Positions 52,007-61,759 of a stretch of 64,000 nucleotides of DNA are shown piece by piece. Position numbers and translations under genes: made by a program. Source of the DNA: Tetraselmis striata (Eukaryota > Chlorophyta > Chlorodendrophyceae > Chlorodendrales > Chlorodendraceae); NCBI GenBank assembly GCA_006384855.1, contig VCJN01001609.1:1-64000 (forward strand). Direction: 5' to 3'. The number at the start of each line of letters is the position of its first letter. The first letter of the stretch is position 1. A model generated the notes under the pieces. That model searched no databases and was not told where the DNA came from. It worked only from the letters and a program-made list of their open reading frames with translations.

Positions 52007-52846
52007 TTAGGTGCTGTCGGAGATATTAACCACAATCGTGAGCGAGGACTCCTCAGCGCCCGGCGTAGGTGTCACGGAGGCTGGGCCGTCTAGCTGCGGC
52101 GGGGTGGTGTCCGATACCGTGGCTAGAGTGGCGGGTGTCGACGCAACCACCGCCGACTCGTTGCCGACTTGGTCCCGGGCGAGCACCCACCCGTAGAAGG
52201 TGGTACCCGGGGCTAGGCCGGTGAAGGTGTGCGCCGTCGTTCCCCCCGGGAGTGCGAGGCCGGCGTTTTTGATCTCGCTCGGGGTGGGGGGTGTCGTTAC
52301 GGTGCTGCTCAGGAGGAGGTAGAGCGTGGCCACCGCGTCGTTGTCGCTGGCTGCTAGCGTCACGCTCACGGAGCTCGTGGGGGTGGGGCCGGTGGTCAGC
52401 GTGAAGGAGTCGACGGTCGGGGCCGTGAGGTCCGCCGTGGTCCCCGGGCCTAGGTAGCTGATGCTCTCGTTCCCCGAGGTGTCGACGAGACGCAGCCAGA
52501 AATACCTTGTTTGGTTGGGGGCGCCAACCGCGTAGTCATACGAGATCGTAGTTCCCCCGCTGATGCTAGATGTGACGTCGGTCTCCGTGCGCCCGCCGAT
52601 GTCGTTCGTGGTGTTCACCCCGAGGAAGGCCGAGGAGACGCCCATGTTTTCTTCTAGCGTCACGAAAAATGTTACGGAGGTCTCGTCGGGATGAGCCGAC
52701 AATGAATATGCGGATATGTATGTTCTGACCGCCACATACAGCTCGAGAAAGCACTCGCGGTACGAGCGTTCCAGCCTATTGCCCGGAAAGGGGCTTCGCC
52801 CCAGAACACCCCCGGGGTTGAGGGAAGGGAACACGTGCCTCTTCAT
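52007..52846 (-). CDS. PLV surface protein with FN3/Ig-like repeats
   Basis: 279 residues from ATG 52846, whose ATGA overlaps the stop of the minor capsid gene. After an N-terminal part (ECFLELYVAVRTYISAYS) come beta-sandwich-type segments with NQTRYFWLRLVDTSGNES, LAPGTTFYGWVLARDQVGNES and a third ending SSLTIVVNISDST. The x-T-x-Y/F-x-W-x-x-x-x-D-x-x-GNES pattern is FN3-like and is also seen at the N-terminus of the fibre gene at 51237, so the two share a module. Inferred role: capsid decoration or fibre stalk. Overlap with the minor capsid gene suggests co-expression. Confidence 0.6.
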   Translation of the reverse strand: MKRHVFPSLNPGGVLGRSPFPGNRLERSYRECFLELYVAVRTYISAYSLSAHPDETSVTFFVTLEENMGVSSAFLGVNTTNDIGGRTETDVTSSISGGTTISYDYAVGAPNQTRYFWLRLVDTSGNESISYLGPGTTADLTAPTVDSFTLTTGPTPTSSVSVTLAASDNDAVATLYLLLSSTVTTPPTPSEIKNAGLALPGGTTAHTFTGLAPGTTFYGWVLARDQVGNESAVVASTPATLATVSDTTPPQLDGPASVTPTPGAEESSLTIVVNISDST

Positions 52847-53802
52847 ATTTTATAGAACGTCAAGCAAAAAATGAACTGGCTCGCGTTTGGGCGCATCGCG
52901 TAGGTCACGGCGTCCCTCACCTCGATGTTGAGATAGGCTTGGTCGTCGAGTGGGAGCTGGCGCACCGGCACGCCTACCGTGTCCTCGCACACGGGCTTGA
53001 CAGTGCGTTTCACGCCGAAAAAGGACCCACCCGCGCCGGGCAGGTAGGCGAGCACGCGCCGGCGGTTGTCCGTGTCGCTCTGGATGAGGTCGGTTGTGAG
53101 GAGCAGTCCCGCCGGCGCGGGGGTCGGAACATGGACGGGGCTGCAGTAGGACACCGCCATCTGCCACCCGCCCGGATCGCGGGCTAGCGCCGGCATGCGG
53201 AACGGTATCCCGTATGCGGCGGCACCGACGATAACATCCGCCGCGCCGGTGCTGAACCACATGTTGTAGAACGCAGGAGCGACGGCGCGCTCCGGCTCCT
53301 CCTCCCAAAACACGAGCGACATATCGAAGTCCTCGGCGAAAGTCGGCTCCCACTCGTACGCGCCGGTGCTCACCCGCGTCGGCGCCTCGCGAAAGCGAAA
53401 CTCAAGCTCACTGAGCGTAGCAAGCTGGTCGCCCAAGCACATCCCGCCGCAAGCCGTTCGCTGCACGTACGGGGTGTCGGCGGTGGCGCCGTATAAGGCT
53501 TTACCCGATGGGTCGCCTTGGAGGAGCCCCAACACTGCGTCGGAGTTCCTCTCGAAATTTTTGTATTTATTGAGCTGCGTGAAGGAGGGGCATATGAGGA
53601 GGACGGCGAGAGGGTGGAAGTCGTTAGACGCGAAATCGCTTTCGAGGTCGCTTCCGCGCACCGGTGTGATCCACTCGAGGGCAAAACGCGTCGTTTGCCC
53701 CGCGAACACATTGAGGTGCTGCTCCTTAAGGGGGGAGGCGAAATTGTACGGTGCCCCGCGGGAGCGCTCCGCGGAGCTTACGACGACGCGGCGGATTTTC
53801 AT
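52843..53802 (-). CDS. mCP: PLV minor capsid (penton) protein
   Basis: ATG 53802 is chosen because the family-like N-terminus starts there (MKIRRVVVSSAERSRGAPYN) and a TAGGTGTAAA motif precedes it; the frame is open further upstream, overlapping the capsid gene antisense in frame only. 319 residues. Features: NFASPLKEQHLNVFAGQTTR, FHPLAVLLICPS, VSYCSPVHVPTPAPAGLLLT and a hydrophobic C-terminus FIFCLTFYKI, as in single jelly-roll penton proteins of PLVs and virophages (size fits). It would form the capsid vertices. It lies 16 bases after the major capsid gene, the usual neighbour. Looks whole. Confidence 0.68.
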   Translation of the reverse strand: MKIRRVVVSSAERSRGAPYNFASPLKEQHLNVFAGQTTRFALEWITPVRGSDLESDFASNDFHPLAVLLICPSFTQLNKYKNFERNSDAVLGLLQGDPSGKALYGATADTPYVQRTACGGMCLGDQLATLSELEFRFREAPTRVSTGAYEWEPTFAEDFDMSLVFWEEEPERAVAPAFYNMWFSTGAADVIVGAAAYGIPFRMPALARDPGGWQMAVSYCSPVHVPTPAPAGLLLTTDLIQSDTDNRRRVLAYLPGAGGSFFGVKRTVKPVCEDTVGVPVRQLPLDDQAYLNIEVRDAVTYAMRPNASQFIFCLTFYKI

Positions 53803-53812
53803 TTTACACCTA
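53803..53812 (-). promoter_or_regulatory. Start-proximal motif of the minor capsid gene
   Basis: Minus strand TAGGTGTAAA immediately before ATG 53802. Confidence 0.45.
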
Positions 53813-53818
53813 TGGGTG

Positions 53819-54581
53819 CTAAAAAACTGTCTGCGCCATGCCGCTGGGATCGACGAATAGCACCGCGTCCTGGTGGGTGAAGGTGTCGATGCGGAGCGCG
53901 CCGCCACTCGCAAGTGCCGCCGCGAACTCTGCCTTGAGGTGGATGGTGGCACTCGACACATCCACACCGGACTCGGATAGCATGGACTTATGCGACTGCG
54001 ATTCCAAATCCTGTGCGACCACATAGGTCCCCTCGGCGGCCCCCCACGTGCTGTTTTTGATGATCCCATGATGGTCAAGCGAGCCGTAGGCGTGAAACGC
54101 CTTCTGCAATTCTGCGAATGCCTCCGCGTTGGTGTCGACGGGCTTTTGGGGGATAAGCTGGCCCGCGACATCATACTGCCATCGACCGCCGTCGCCGAAC
54201 GGGTTGGTGCGATCCGTGAGGAAACCCACCGTGGCCGTCGAGGCGTTGCTTTGCTTGCGGAAGATCGTGAGCAGGGTCTTAAGCGAACGGTAGTTACCGC
54301 TAATGAGCGTGTTGATGACCTTGGAGCCGGCCTCTACACTAGCGGCGTGGTTGCTGAAAGTGGTCATGGGGATGCGGTACCCGCCGGCGTTCGCCGCGGA
54401 GATGGCTTGTGCCGCGCCGCCGTCTAGCTTGACGATTTCCGCCACGTACTCCACGTCGGTGATCTCCCAATCGCGGCTCGCGGTGGACTTCTGAGCATCA
54501 TCCTTGCCCGCAAGGGTGATGTTCAACCTCATGTGGTTTCGCACCATGTCACCAATGGGCAAGTACTTGTGCTGCATGCTT
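53819..54581 (-). pseudogene. MCP: PLV major capsid protein, C-terminal part (interrupted by copia F)
   Basis: About 250 residues on this side of copia F: LPIGDMVRNHMRLNITLAG, WEITDVEYVAEIVKLDG, a helix-rich middle (TVGFLTDRTNPFGDGG, AEAFAELQKAFHAYGSLDHH) and a final ALRIDTFTHQDAVLFVDPSG. The last segment, ending in D-T-x-x-H-x-D-A-V-L, is characteristic of the C-terminal strand region of double jelly-roll capsid proteins of PLVs and virophages. It forms the hexon-like trimers of the shell. The gene is interrupted at 54582-54586 (cctag, target duplication). Confidence 0.75.
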
Positions 54582-54586
54582 CCTAG

Positions 54587-55105
54587 TGTTGAAATATGGG
54601 CGTGAGGGAAAAGAACGACTGTCTCTTACAACGGGTCGCGCCCTGCCTTTATACTCCGCACGCCATGGTGCGCACGCCAGCCATTAGCGCATCCGCTACC
54701 TTGCGCCATCGCGCGCTGACTGTATTCTCCAGTACTTAACGCATATATGCGAGCCTAAGTATTGGCATTATCTATGTCCGTACAATACAGTATCCGCTGC
54801 TGCATCGGCCGATATCCTGCAGTATATTCTGCATCGGCCGATATCCTGCAGTATATTCTAGTACTGCATGGCGCCCACCATTGATACTCAGCAGTACCGG
54901 AATCTTGATTGTGCTCGCACGGGCGTCCTCGTACTCGAAGATGTACAGCCGCTCCGCGATGTACGTCTGCTGCCGGAGATGTACTCGCGTCCTCGTACTC
55001 GTAGCCGTACGATCGCTCCGCCGTCTACAGATACTGCTGAGAGTGTGCAGGCGTCAAGGCTCCAGACAGCCGGTCATACGCCTGCAAGACTGGTATCAAA
55101 CAACA
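54587..55105 (-). repeat. 3' LTR of copia copy F
   Basis: 519-bp type, two 28-bp units; TAGCGG variant (CCGCTACC on the + strand). Confidence 0.9.
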
Positions 55106-55126
55106 CCCCCACTCGCCATGCAGTCA

Positions 55127-58100
55127 TCACGCGCCCAACATCTGCATGGCGAACTCCGCGTGCTTCAGCCTTCCCAGAGCCTTGGTGAGTGCATCCGCAA
55201 CCATCTGTGCAGTCGGGCAGTACTCAATTGCCACCTCCCCGCTGAGCACCTTCTCCCGTGTGAAGTGGTACTTGATGGCGATGTGCTTGCTGCGACCATG
55301 GGTCATGGGGTTGCGCGTCAGCGCAATGCAGCTCTGGTTGTCCTCGAAGATCACTGTGGCCTCGGACTGAGCACAACACAGCTCGCGCAGCAGCTCGCGC
55401 AAGAACAGCGCCTCGCACACAGCAGCACACAACGCCATGTACTCCGCCTCCGCCGTTGACAGCGCCACAGTGGCCTGCAGCTGCGACTTCCAACTCACTG
55501 CAGCTCCACAAAGCATGAAGACGAAGCCAGTGGTGGAGCGTCGTGACACCACGTCTCCAGCCCAGTCGGCGTCGCAGTACCCGTGCAGTAGGCCGTCAGC
55601 CTTGCCCCCACTGAAGGTCAGCCCCAGAGTTTTGGTACCCTTCAGGTATCGCAGGACTCGCTTGGCAGCCTGCCAGTGGCGCTCTTCAGGCTTGGCCATC
55701 ACCCTGCACAACTTGCTCACGGCTTCGGCAATGTCGGGGCGGGTAGCCACCATCGCGTACAGCAGGCTGCCCACAAGGGCCTGATATGGCATCTCAGCAG
55801 CCAACGGCTTGTTGCTACCGGGGACATCGGCACCAACCTCCGCTGGGGTGCTCACAGCGTAAGCGTCAGCAAGGTTGAACTTGTGCACCATGTCATCAAT
55901 GTACTTGGCCTGATGCACCTTCAGCGTCGCATTGTCCCAGTCTCGCTCCACCGCCATGCCTAGCGCCCAGGCACAGACGCCCAAGTCCTTGATGTCAAAG
56001 CGGGCGCCTAATGCCGTCTTGAAATCCGCGGCCCATACTGCGTCCTTGAAGGCAAAGATCATGTCGTCCACGTAGACCACCAGGATGCAGATCAACTGCC
56101 CACCCTGCCAGTAGACGTACGCGCCAGGGTCGGACTTGAGCTGCTGAAACCCGTAGCACACCAAGAACTTATGCAAGGTGTTGTGCCAATTTCGGGGTGA
56201 TTGCTTCAGCCCGTACAGGCTCTTCAACAAGCGCAAGACCATGGGCCGCCCTCTCGCATCGTACTGCTCATAGCCAGGCGGCGGCCTCATGTAGATCTCC
56301 TCCTCCACTGGAGCATACAGGAACGCCGTGTCGACATCAACCTGATGGATATTCCAACCGTATTGTACTGCAATCGCAAACAGCACTCGGATAGCGGTGA
56401 GCTTCACGGTCGGTGCAAAAGTCTCTGCATAGTCGATGCCATGTCGTTGATGGCAGCCTTGGACAACCAATCGGGCCTTGAAGCGCGCGATACTGCCATC
56501 AGCGTTGTATTTGACCTTGAATACCCATTTGCTGGGAATGGCTGTTCGCTCCTCTGGTAACTCGCACACCACCCACGTGCCCTGCTTCTCCAACGAGTTG
56601 AATTCTGACTCTACGGCTTGCGCCCATTGCTCCTTGAACGGTCCGGACAGGGCCTGCTTGAGCGTGATGGGCTCATCGACACCCTGTGTCACTGCCGCGA
56701 ATGCGGCGGCCATCATAGCTGCAGCGTCGTCGTTGGGGTTTTCCGGATGCACGACCCACCATTGCCCAGGAGCTCGGCGAGAACGAGCAGGGTAGGGGTC
56801 CCTCTCAGCACGCTGGACTAAAGGTTCCTCTTGCCCGCCATCGTCGGTTCCCTCGTTCGTCTCCAACTGGGTCAGCTCCAGCGTGGGTTGCTGCGGTCCA
56901 AGTTCCAGTTCCTCCGCAGTCAGTGGCTCCTCCTCAATCTCAAGCTCCTCCTCAACGTCGTCCGTTTCATCCACGACACGCTGGTGAGCCTCGGTTATCT
57001 CTTGCAGCCGTGATGCGTCGGACGTGCTGCCAACCCCGCTGTTATCGAGAAGTGCCTGGTATTGGGGGAACATCTCAAGGCTTGCAGCAGCATCGCCCCC
57101 ACTGCCCCCCTTGCTGCTGGAAGCCGCATCACGCCAACCCTCATCGAAAATCACATTCCGACTTGCAACCACCCGGCGAGTAGCTGGGTTCCACACTAAG
57201 TAGGTGTGAGATTCCTGCCCATAACCAACGAAGACCCCGCGAAAGGCCTTGGCGTCAAGCTTCCGCCTATTCCCGGCATCCACGTGCACATACGCTGGAC
57301 AGCCGAACACCCGCAACCCAGCCACATCTGGGGTCTTGCCAGTGTGACGCCGGTAGGGAACAGAACCGACACCCCGACTGTAGACATTGTTGCGGATGTG
57401 CATCGCGGCACAGAAGGCCAGCGCCCAGAACTCACGACCCAGGCCAGCATGTAGCAGCATAGCCACCGTCATTTCGGACAGAGTAAGCCACATACGCTCC
57501 TGCAGACCATTCTGCCATTGGCAGTATGGCGCAGAAAACTCAGGAACGAAGTGCAGGCCATCGCATGCAGATCGAAAATCCGCACTCTGGAAGACTGAGT
57601 CGTTGTCCAATCTCAGGCGAGCTGTACTCTTGTCGTATCCGAATCGGGGATGCACGCGCCTGATAGCTCGCACCACCAACAGCAGAGCCCTCGGAGCCTC
57701 ATCCTTGGACTTCATGAACACCACCCAGCCGTATGCCGAGTAGTAGTCAGTCATCCCAAACACGTAACGGAACCCGCCAATGGACGTCACACCCACTGGC
57801 CCCCAGATGTCAGCTCCAAACTTCTGCAGTGGCCCAGTAGGACGCTTTGACGCAATGCGCGACCGCGGCTGTTCGTGAGACTTCGCCAACGCGCAACAGT
57901 CACAAAACGGCAGTATCTCATCCTTCGCGAACGTGATCCCCGAGACGCTCTCCGCAAGCAAACGATCCATGCCTGCAGCATGCAGATGGCCAAGACGTCT
58001 GTGCCACAGCAACTTTGACAACTTCCCACAAGCTTGCAGCGCAACAACATCCGCAGGGCTGGGCGCACGCCCGCTCTTTAGTATTCTGCTGCGGAAAGCG

Positions 58101-59764
58101 TACAAGTTGCTTCCCGGAGCGCGCCCGATAGGGACCGTCATATCACGGCCAGCAGAGCGCAAGACCATGGAGTCCCCGTTGGCCGTGTAATGAAACGAAG
58201 CGCCACGCTCCTGCGCCAACCGCTGGCTAAACAACCTGCGGTAGCCATGCTTTGTTTTGCCCGGCAAGTCCGGGACATGCAGAACCCCACGAAGCACACT
58301 GCGTACTTCGCCGCCATCGGCTCGAACAACCATCCAGACCGTCCCCCGGCCCACCGCCAGACAGCAAATACCCCCCACCTCAACCGGTGGTGCAAGCTGC
58401 TCATACTCCACGAAGCTGTCAGAGTCAGCCACCATATGCGGATATGCCCCACTGTCCTTCACCCACATGTCCGGGTAGCTTCCGAGATCATCATTCAGCC
58501 CCAGCATGCACGCCCCTCGTGCATCGACAACAACACTCGCAAGAGCAACCGCATCAAGCAAGTAAGCGGAATCAGACTTGGTTACAACACGGGCAGAGCC
58601 GCCCATGCCACCAGAGGCACTACCCGCCTCATCATCAGACATGCCGAAGCAGTCAGACAGCCCAGACAGCGATATGATCTCATCCATGTTGTGGCTGTCC
58701 AGGTCATGCTCGCGCTCATTCGCCTGAGCAACAGCACCAGCAGCCTCAGCCGGCCGCACATCCTCCTCGGACTCATACTCCCCTCCGAAGAGGTCATACA
58801 GCAGGGTGCCCGGTTCCGGCGCCCAATCATCCCACTCGTCATCCAGCAGGGACAGCGCAACGCGCTTTGCAGGTGGGGTGTTACCGGCATTCTCAGCCAT
58901 GAAAGCAACATGCTCCTCCTCCTCATCAGCAACAAAGGCCGCCGGTGCCGGGTCCGCAGCAGCTTGACGCCTGTTGCCTCTTGGGCGCTGCGGGCAGTCC
59001 CGCTTGAAGTGAGGCCCACCGCACTGCCAGCATCCACCGCGCAGAGGGGCACCAAGGCGGCGAGGTCCAGATCCATCGCCTGTGGCCAGATGGGCGGAGC
59101 GCTTGGTGCCACCACTGGCTATGTAGCCCTCCGCAGATGGCTCCGATGCATGGTTCTTCTCAATACGCTTGGAGTAGTTCTGCGCCAGCTTGAGGCAGTC
59201 ACCCTCCCAGGTGATGGCGCGGCCCTCATGCTCCGCGGTCACCTGCAGGATACCGATGATGGGCTCGTACTCGGGACGGAGGCCAGCCAGGAACTGAGTC
59301 ACAACTTGGTTATGTGATGGAGCTTCAACATCCTCATGCTCCTCAGCCTCAGCCACCAAGTCCAAGAAGGCGTTGTCCAGGCGATGGTAGTATGCCTCCG
59401 CAGTCTCGGTGCGCTGTTGACCGGATTGGAGCACCGCATACATGTCGGAGATCCTGCCAAGATGGCCTCCCTCAAAGCGGGTGCGCAGAGCTGCCCAGGC
59501 TTGGCCTCCAGAGGTAGCATTGTCATTCAGGTGCCGACGGATGACATCCAGGAGCTCCTCGGGGAGCAGCGCAGTCAGGGTTGCATACAGCTTGAAGTGC
59601 TGATCAGATGAGGCATGCTCACTCATCATCATGGCCTGCTTCATGCCAGTGGCGTTGCAATAGGCCTCCATCTGGTGCCTCCAGCGGCGCCACCCCTTGG
59701 TCTGACCAGAGAAAACGGGCGGCAACGGAATGCGCGGCGCGCGGGCGGACACTCCTTCCGGCAT
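55127..59764 (-). CDS. Copia Gag-Pol polyprotein, copy F
   Basis: 1,545 residues from minus-strand ATG 59764, identical by eye to copy E over the inspected parts, including SRILKSG, GCHQRHG and VKLTAIRVL. All domains from the zinc knuckle to RNase H are present. Looks whole. Confidence 0.94.
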   Translation of the reverse strand: MPEGVSARAPRIPLPPVFSGQTKGWRRWRHQMEAYCNATGMKQAMMMSEHASSDQHFKLYATLTALLPEELLDVIRRHLNDNATSGGQAWAALRTRFEGGHLGRISDMYAVLQSGQQRTETAEAYYHRLDNAFLDLVAEAEEHEDVEAPSHNQVVTQFLAGLRPEYEPIIGILQVTAEHEGRAITWEGDCLKLAQNYSKRIEKNHASEPSAEGYIASGGTKRSAHLATGDGSGPRRLGAPLRGGCWQCGGPHFKRDCPQRPRGNRRQAAADPAPAAFVADEEEEHVAFMAENAGNTPPAKRVALSLLDDEWDDWAPEPGTLLYDLFGGEYESEEDVRPAEAAGAVAQANEREHDLDSHNMDEIISLSGLSDCFGMSDDEAGSASGGMGGSARVVTKSDSAYLLDAVALASVVVDARGACMLGLNDDLGSYPDMWVKDSGAYPHMVADSDSFVEYEQLAPPVEVGGICCLAVGRGTVWMVVRADGGEVRSVLRGVLHVPDLPGKTKHGYRRLFSQRLAQERGASFHYTANGDSMVLRSAGRDMTVPIGRAPGSNLYAFRSRILKSGRAPSPADVVALQACGKLSKLLWHRRLGHLHAAGMDRLLAESVSGITFAKDEILPFCDCCALAKSHEQPRSRIASKRPTGPLQKFGADIWGPVGVTSIGGFRYVFGMTDYYSAYGWVVFMKSKDEAPRALLLVVRAIRRVHPRFGYDKSTARLRLDNDSVFQSADFRSACDGLHFVPEFSAPYCQWQNGLQERMWLTLSEMTVAMLLHAGLGREFWALAFCAAMHIRNNVYSRGVGSVPYRRHTGKTPDVAGLRVFGCPAYVHVDAGNRRKLDAKAFRGVFVGYGQESHTYLVWNPATRRVVASRNVIFDEGWRDAASSSKGGSGGDAAASLEMFPQYQALLDNSGVGSTSDASRLQEITEAHQRVVDETDDVEEELEIEEEPLTAEELELGPQQPTLELTQLETNEGTDDGGQEEPLVQRAERDPYPARSRRAPGQWWVVHPENPNDDAAAMMAAAFAAVTQGVDEPITLKQALSGPFKEQWAQAVESEFNSLEKQGTWVVCELPEERTAIPSKWVFKVKYNADGSIARFKARLVVQGCHQRHGIDYAETFAPTVKLTAIRVLFAIAVQYGWNIHQVDVDTAFLYAPVEEEIYMRPPPGYEQYDARGRPMVLRLLKSLYGLKQSPRNWHNTLHKFLVCYGFQQLKSDPGAYVYWQGGQLICILVVYVDDMIFAFKDAVWAADFKTALGARFDIKDLGVCAWALGMAVERDWDNATLKVHQAKYIDDMVHKFNLADAYAVSTPAEVGADVPGSNKPLAAEMPYQALVGSLLYAMVATRPDIAEAVSKLCRVMAKPEERHWQAAKRVLRYLKGTKTLGLTFSGGKADGLLHGYCDADWAGDVVSRRSTTGFVFMLCGAAVSWKSQLQATVALSTAEAEYMALCAAVCEALFLRELLRELCCAQSEATVIFEDNQSCIALTRNPMTHGRSKHIAIKYHFTREKVLSGEVAIEYCPTAQMVADALTKALGRLKHAEFAMQMLGA

Positions 59765-60724
59765 GATGATCACAGTGATGGAAATCAACTGCAGAGCGGG
59801 ACAGAGGCCAAGTCAGCGGTCTGGTCCTCACAGGGCCAAAAGCCCCCACCACTGCTTGCCGCAGTGGCAACTTTCTCCCACCAGAGATGGTCAACAGGGA
59901 GAAACTCGGTCAAAATTTCGAAATTGGGGAGAGAAAACAACCGGAGCCGCACAATCTTTTAATTACCGGCCGCGATTAATCAACAAACAACCGCGGCCCT
60001 GCGGAAATCAAATTACCGGCTACGATAAATCGGAAAACCACCGGGAAATCCGGCTAATTTTTGATTCTCATAGATTCGCCTATAACACGGCGGAAACTAC
60101 GTCGTTCTCCGGTCGCAGACTGCTGCTAACTCGGCAACCTGCCTGCCTCGTGACGAGGGTCGATACCACTGGCACAAGACCACGACAGAGCGCTCGACGA
60201 GGCCGTCTGCCTCCCCTGTGGCCGGCGAGGCAGCTCGACACACTCTAACTGGGCGAGCGACAAGCGCACACGAGTCGACACGACTCGAAGCCGGCCCGAG
60301 TCGTCGAGAGACTGAAAGGGGCGTCGGAACGCGGCCCCAGGCGTCGAGAGGCACAGCCGAAACGAAAGAGGTCGACAGCAGCGTCGAGCTGCACAGGCAA
60401 ACAGCCCCTACGCCCCTACAGGACGCCCACTGCCTAGGGAGGCCAGTGTCGAGCAGCGACCTCGCGTCGCACAGGCAAACGAGCCCCACGCCCCGTCCCA
60501 GGGCGCCCACTGACTGCCACCGTCAGTGCACCGCTTCTCGCGGCCACGCTCGGCTCTCAGCGAGCGAAAACGAGTCGTTCGAGTCCACCCAGCCCAACAG
60601 CGCAGGTCCCCTCCCAAGAATCAGCAGCAAGGGGCGGCGGAAGAACCTGGTTGTGATGCTCCTGTGGTTGGCAGAGGCCGCTCCTTGGCTTGGGAGATGA
60701 AAGGAAGCGAGGGCCCAACTAACC

Positions 60725-61243
60725 TGTTGAAATATGGGCGTGAGGGAAAAGAACGACTGTCTCTTACAACGGGTCGCGCCCTGCCTTTATACTCCGCACG
60801 CCATGGTGCGCACGCCAGCCATTAGCGCATCCGCTACCTTGCGCCATCGCGCGCTGACTGTATTCTCCAGTACTTAACGCATATATGCGAGCCTAAGTAT
60901 TGGCATTATCTATGTCCGTACAATACAGTATCCGCTGCTGCATCGGCCGATATCCTGCAGTATATTCTGCATCGGCCGATATCCTGCAGTATATTCTAGT
61001 ACTGCATGGCGCCCACCATTGATACTCAGCAGTACCGGAATCTTGATTGTGCTCGCACGGGCGTCCTCGTACTCGAAGATGTACAGCCGCTCCGCGATGT
61101 ACGTCTGCTGCCGGAGATGTACTCGCGTCCTCGTACTCGTAGCCGTACGATCGCTCCGCCGTCTACAGATACTGCTGAGAGTGTGCAGGCGTCAAGGCTC
61201 CAGACAGCCGGTCATACGCCTGCAAGACTGGTATCAAACAACA
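60725..61243 (-). repeat. 5' LTR of copia copy F
   Basis: 519-bp type; the TATAAAG box on the minus strand near 60789 would drive the element. Confidence 0.9.
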
Positions 61244-61248
61244 CCTAG

Positions 61249-61722
61249 CACGCCCGACATGAGAGGAAGGCACACTGTGATTGACGCGGAGCCGCCAATG
61301 GATGCGCCGACCCGAGCGGTAGCGTTGCTCATGCCCTCGGTGACCGAGCCGCCATACACCATCTGCGAGCCGTCGCCGCTAGAATCGAGGATCGTCTGAT
61401 AAAGTGCCCCATACTGATCAATGTACTCGAGCACGTTGCTGCCGTACACACACTCGAGCAAGCGGATGACGGCATGCGCCGAGCCGTCGAGCACCATGGC
61501 ATTGGCCGCCGTAGTATCCTTGTTGGTGAGCTTGAACTTTAGGTAGGACTGGCGGGTGTTAAGGAACTCGCCCTTGTTGCCGCATGGGATGGCAAGCTGC
61601 ACGGTATCGCCCGGGCTAAACGTCCGGCCGTTGAGCGGCGGGATGTTTGAGCGGTACTTGTGCGCCGCCACCGCCCGCGGCTTCGGGGCAAACACGAGGG
61701 CTTCGCTCAGGCCTAGGGACAT
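61249..61722 (-). pseudogene. MCP: PLV major capsid protein, N-terminal part (interrupted by copia F)
   Basis: ATG 61722, about 158 residues before the copia F junction. Contains HKYRSNIPPLNGRTFSPGDT, QLAIPCGNKGEFLNTRQSYL, KFKLTN, LDGSAHAVIRLLECVYGSNV and LEYIDQYGALYQTILD. The sequence LN-x3-SYL-x-F followed by LDGSA and a Y-x-G/S-N-x-LE-x-I-x-x-Y block is the hallmark of PLV/virophage major capsid N-termini (first jelly roll). A TATAAA motif lies about 12 bases upstream. Interrupted gene. Confidence 0.8.
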
Positions 61723-61731
61723 GTTGGTTGG

Positions 61732-61741
61732 GGTTTATACC
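61732..61741 (-). promoter_or_regulatory. TATAAA-like motif upstream of the major capsid gene
   Basis: Minus strand GGTATAAACC about 10 bases before ATG 61722; a second A/T-rich stretch (TAAATTTATATC) ends about 61751. Confidence 0.4.
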
Positions 61742-61759
61742 CTGTCCCCAGATATAAAT

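Larger units (their letters stand above)
50017..54586 (-). mobile_element. Polinton-like virus fossil, capsid/fibre part
   Basis: Compact minus-strand gene cluster between copia E and F: discoidin-like fibre, 2TM protein, small ORF, FN3-like protein, minor capsid protein and part of the major capsid protein. Gaps of a few bases or short overlaps are virus-like and unlike the surrounding transposon DNA. Major and minor capsid proteins with a packaging ATPase (61244-64000) define a PLV/Polinton/virophage-type element. Protein identities suggest moderate age. At least three breaks overall, two being retrotransposon insertions. Confidence 0.85.
54587..61243 (-). mobile_element. Ty1/copia copy F, inserted in the viral capsid gene
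   Basis: Complete 6,657-bp element on the minus strand; LTRs 54587-55105 and 60725-61243 (519 bp each). Target duplication cctag at 54582-54586 and 61244-61248. LTR variant and polyprotein variants match copy E, so both derive from one recent source. Looks whole. Confidence 0.95.
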
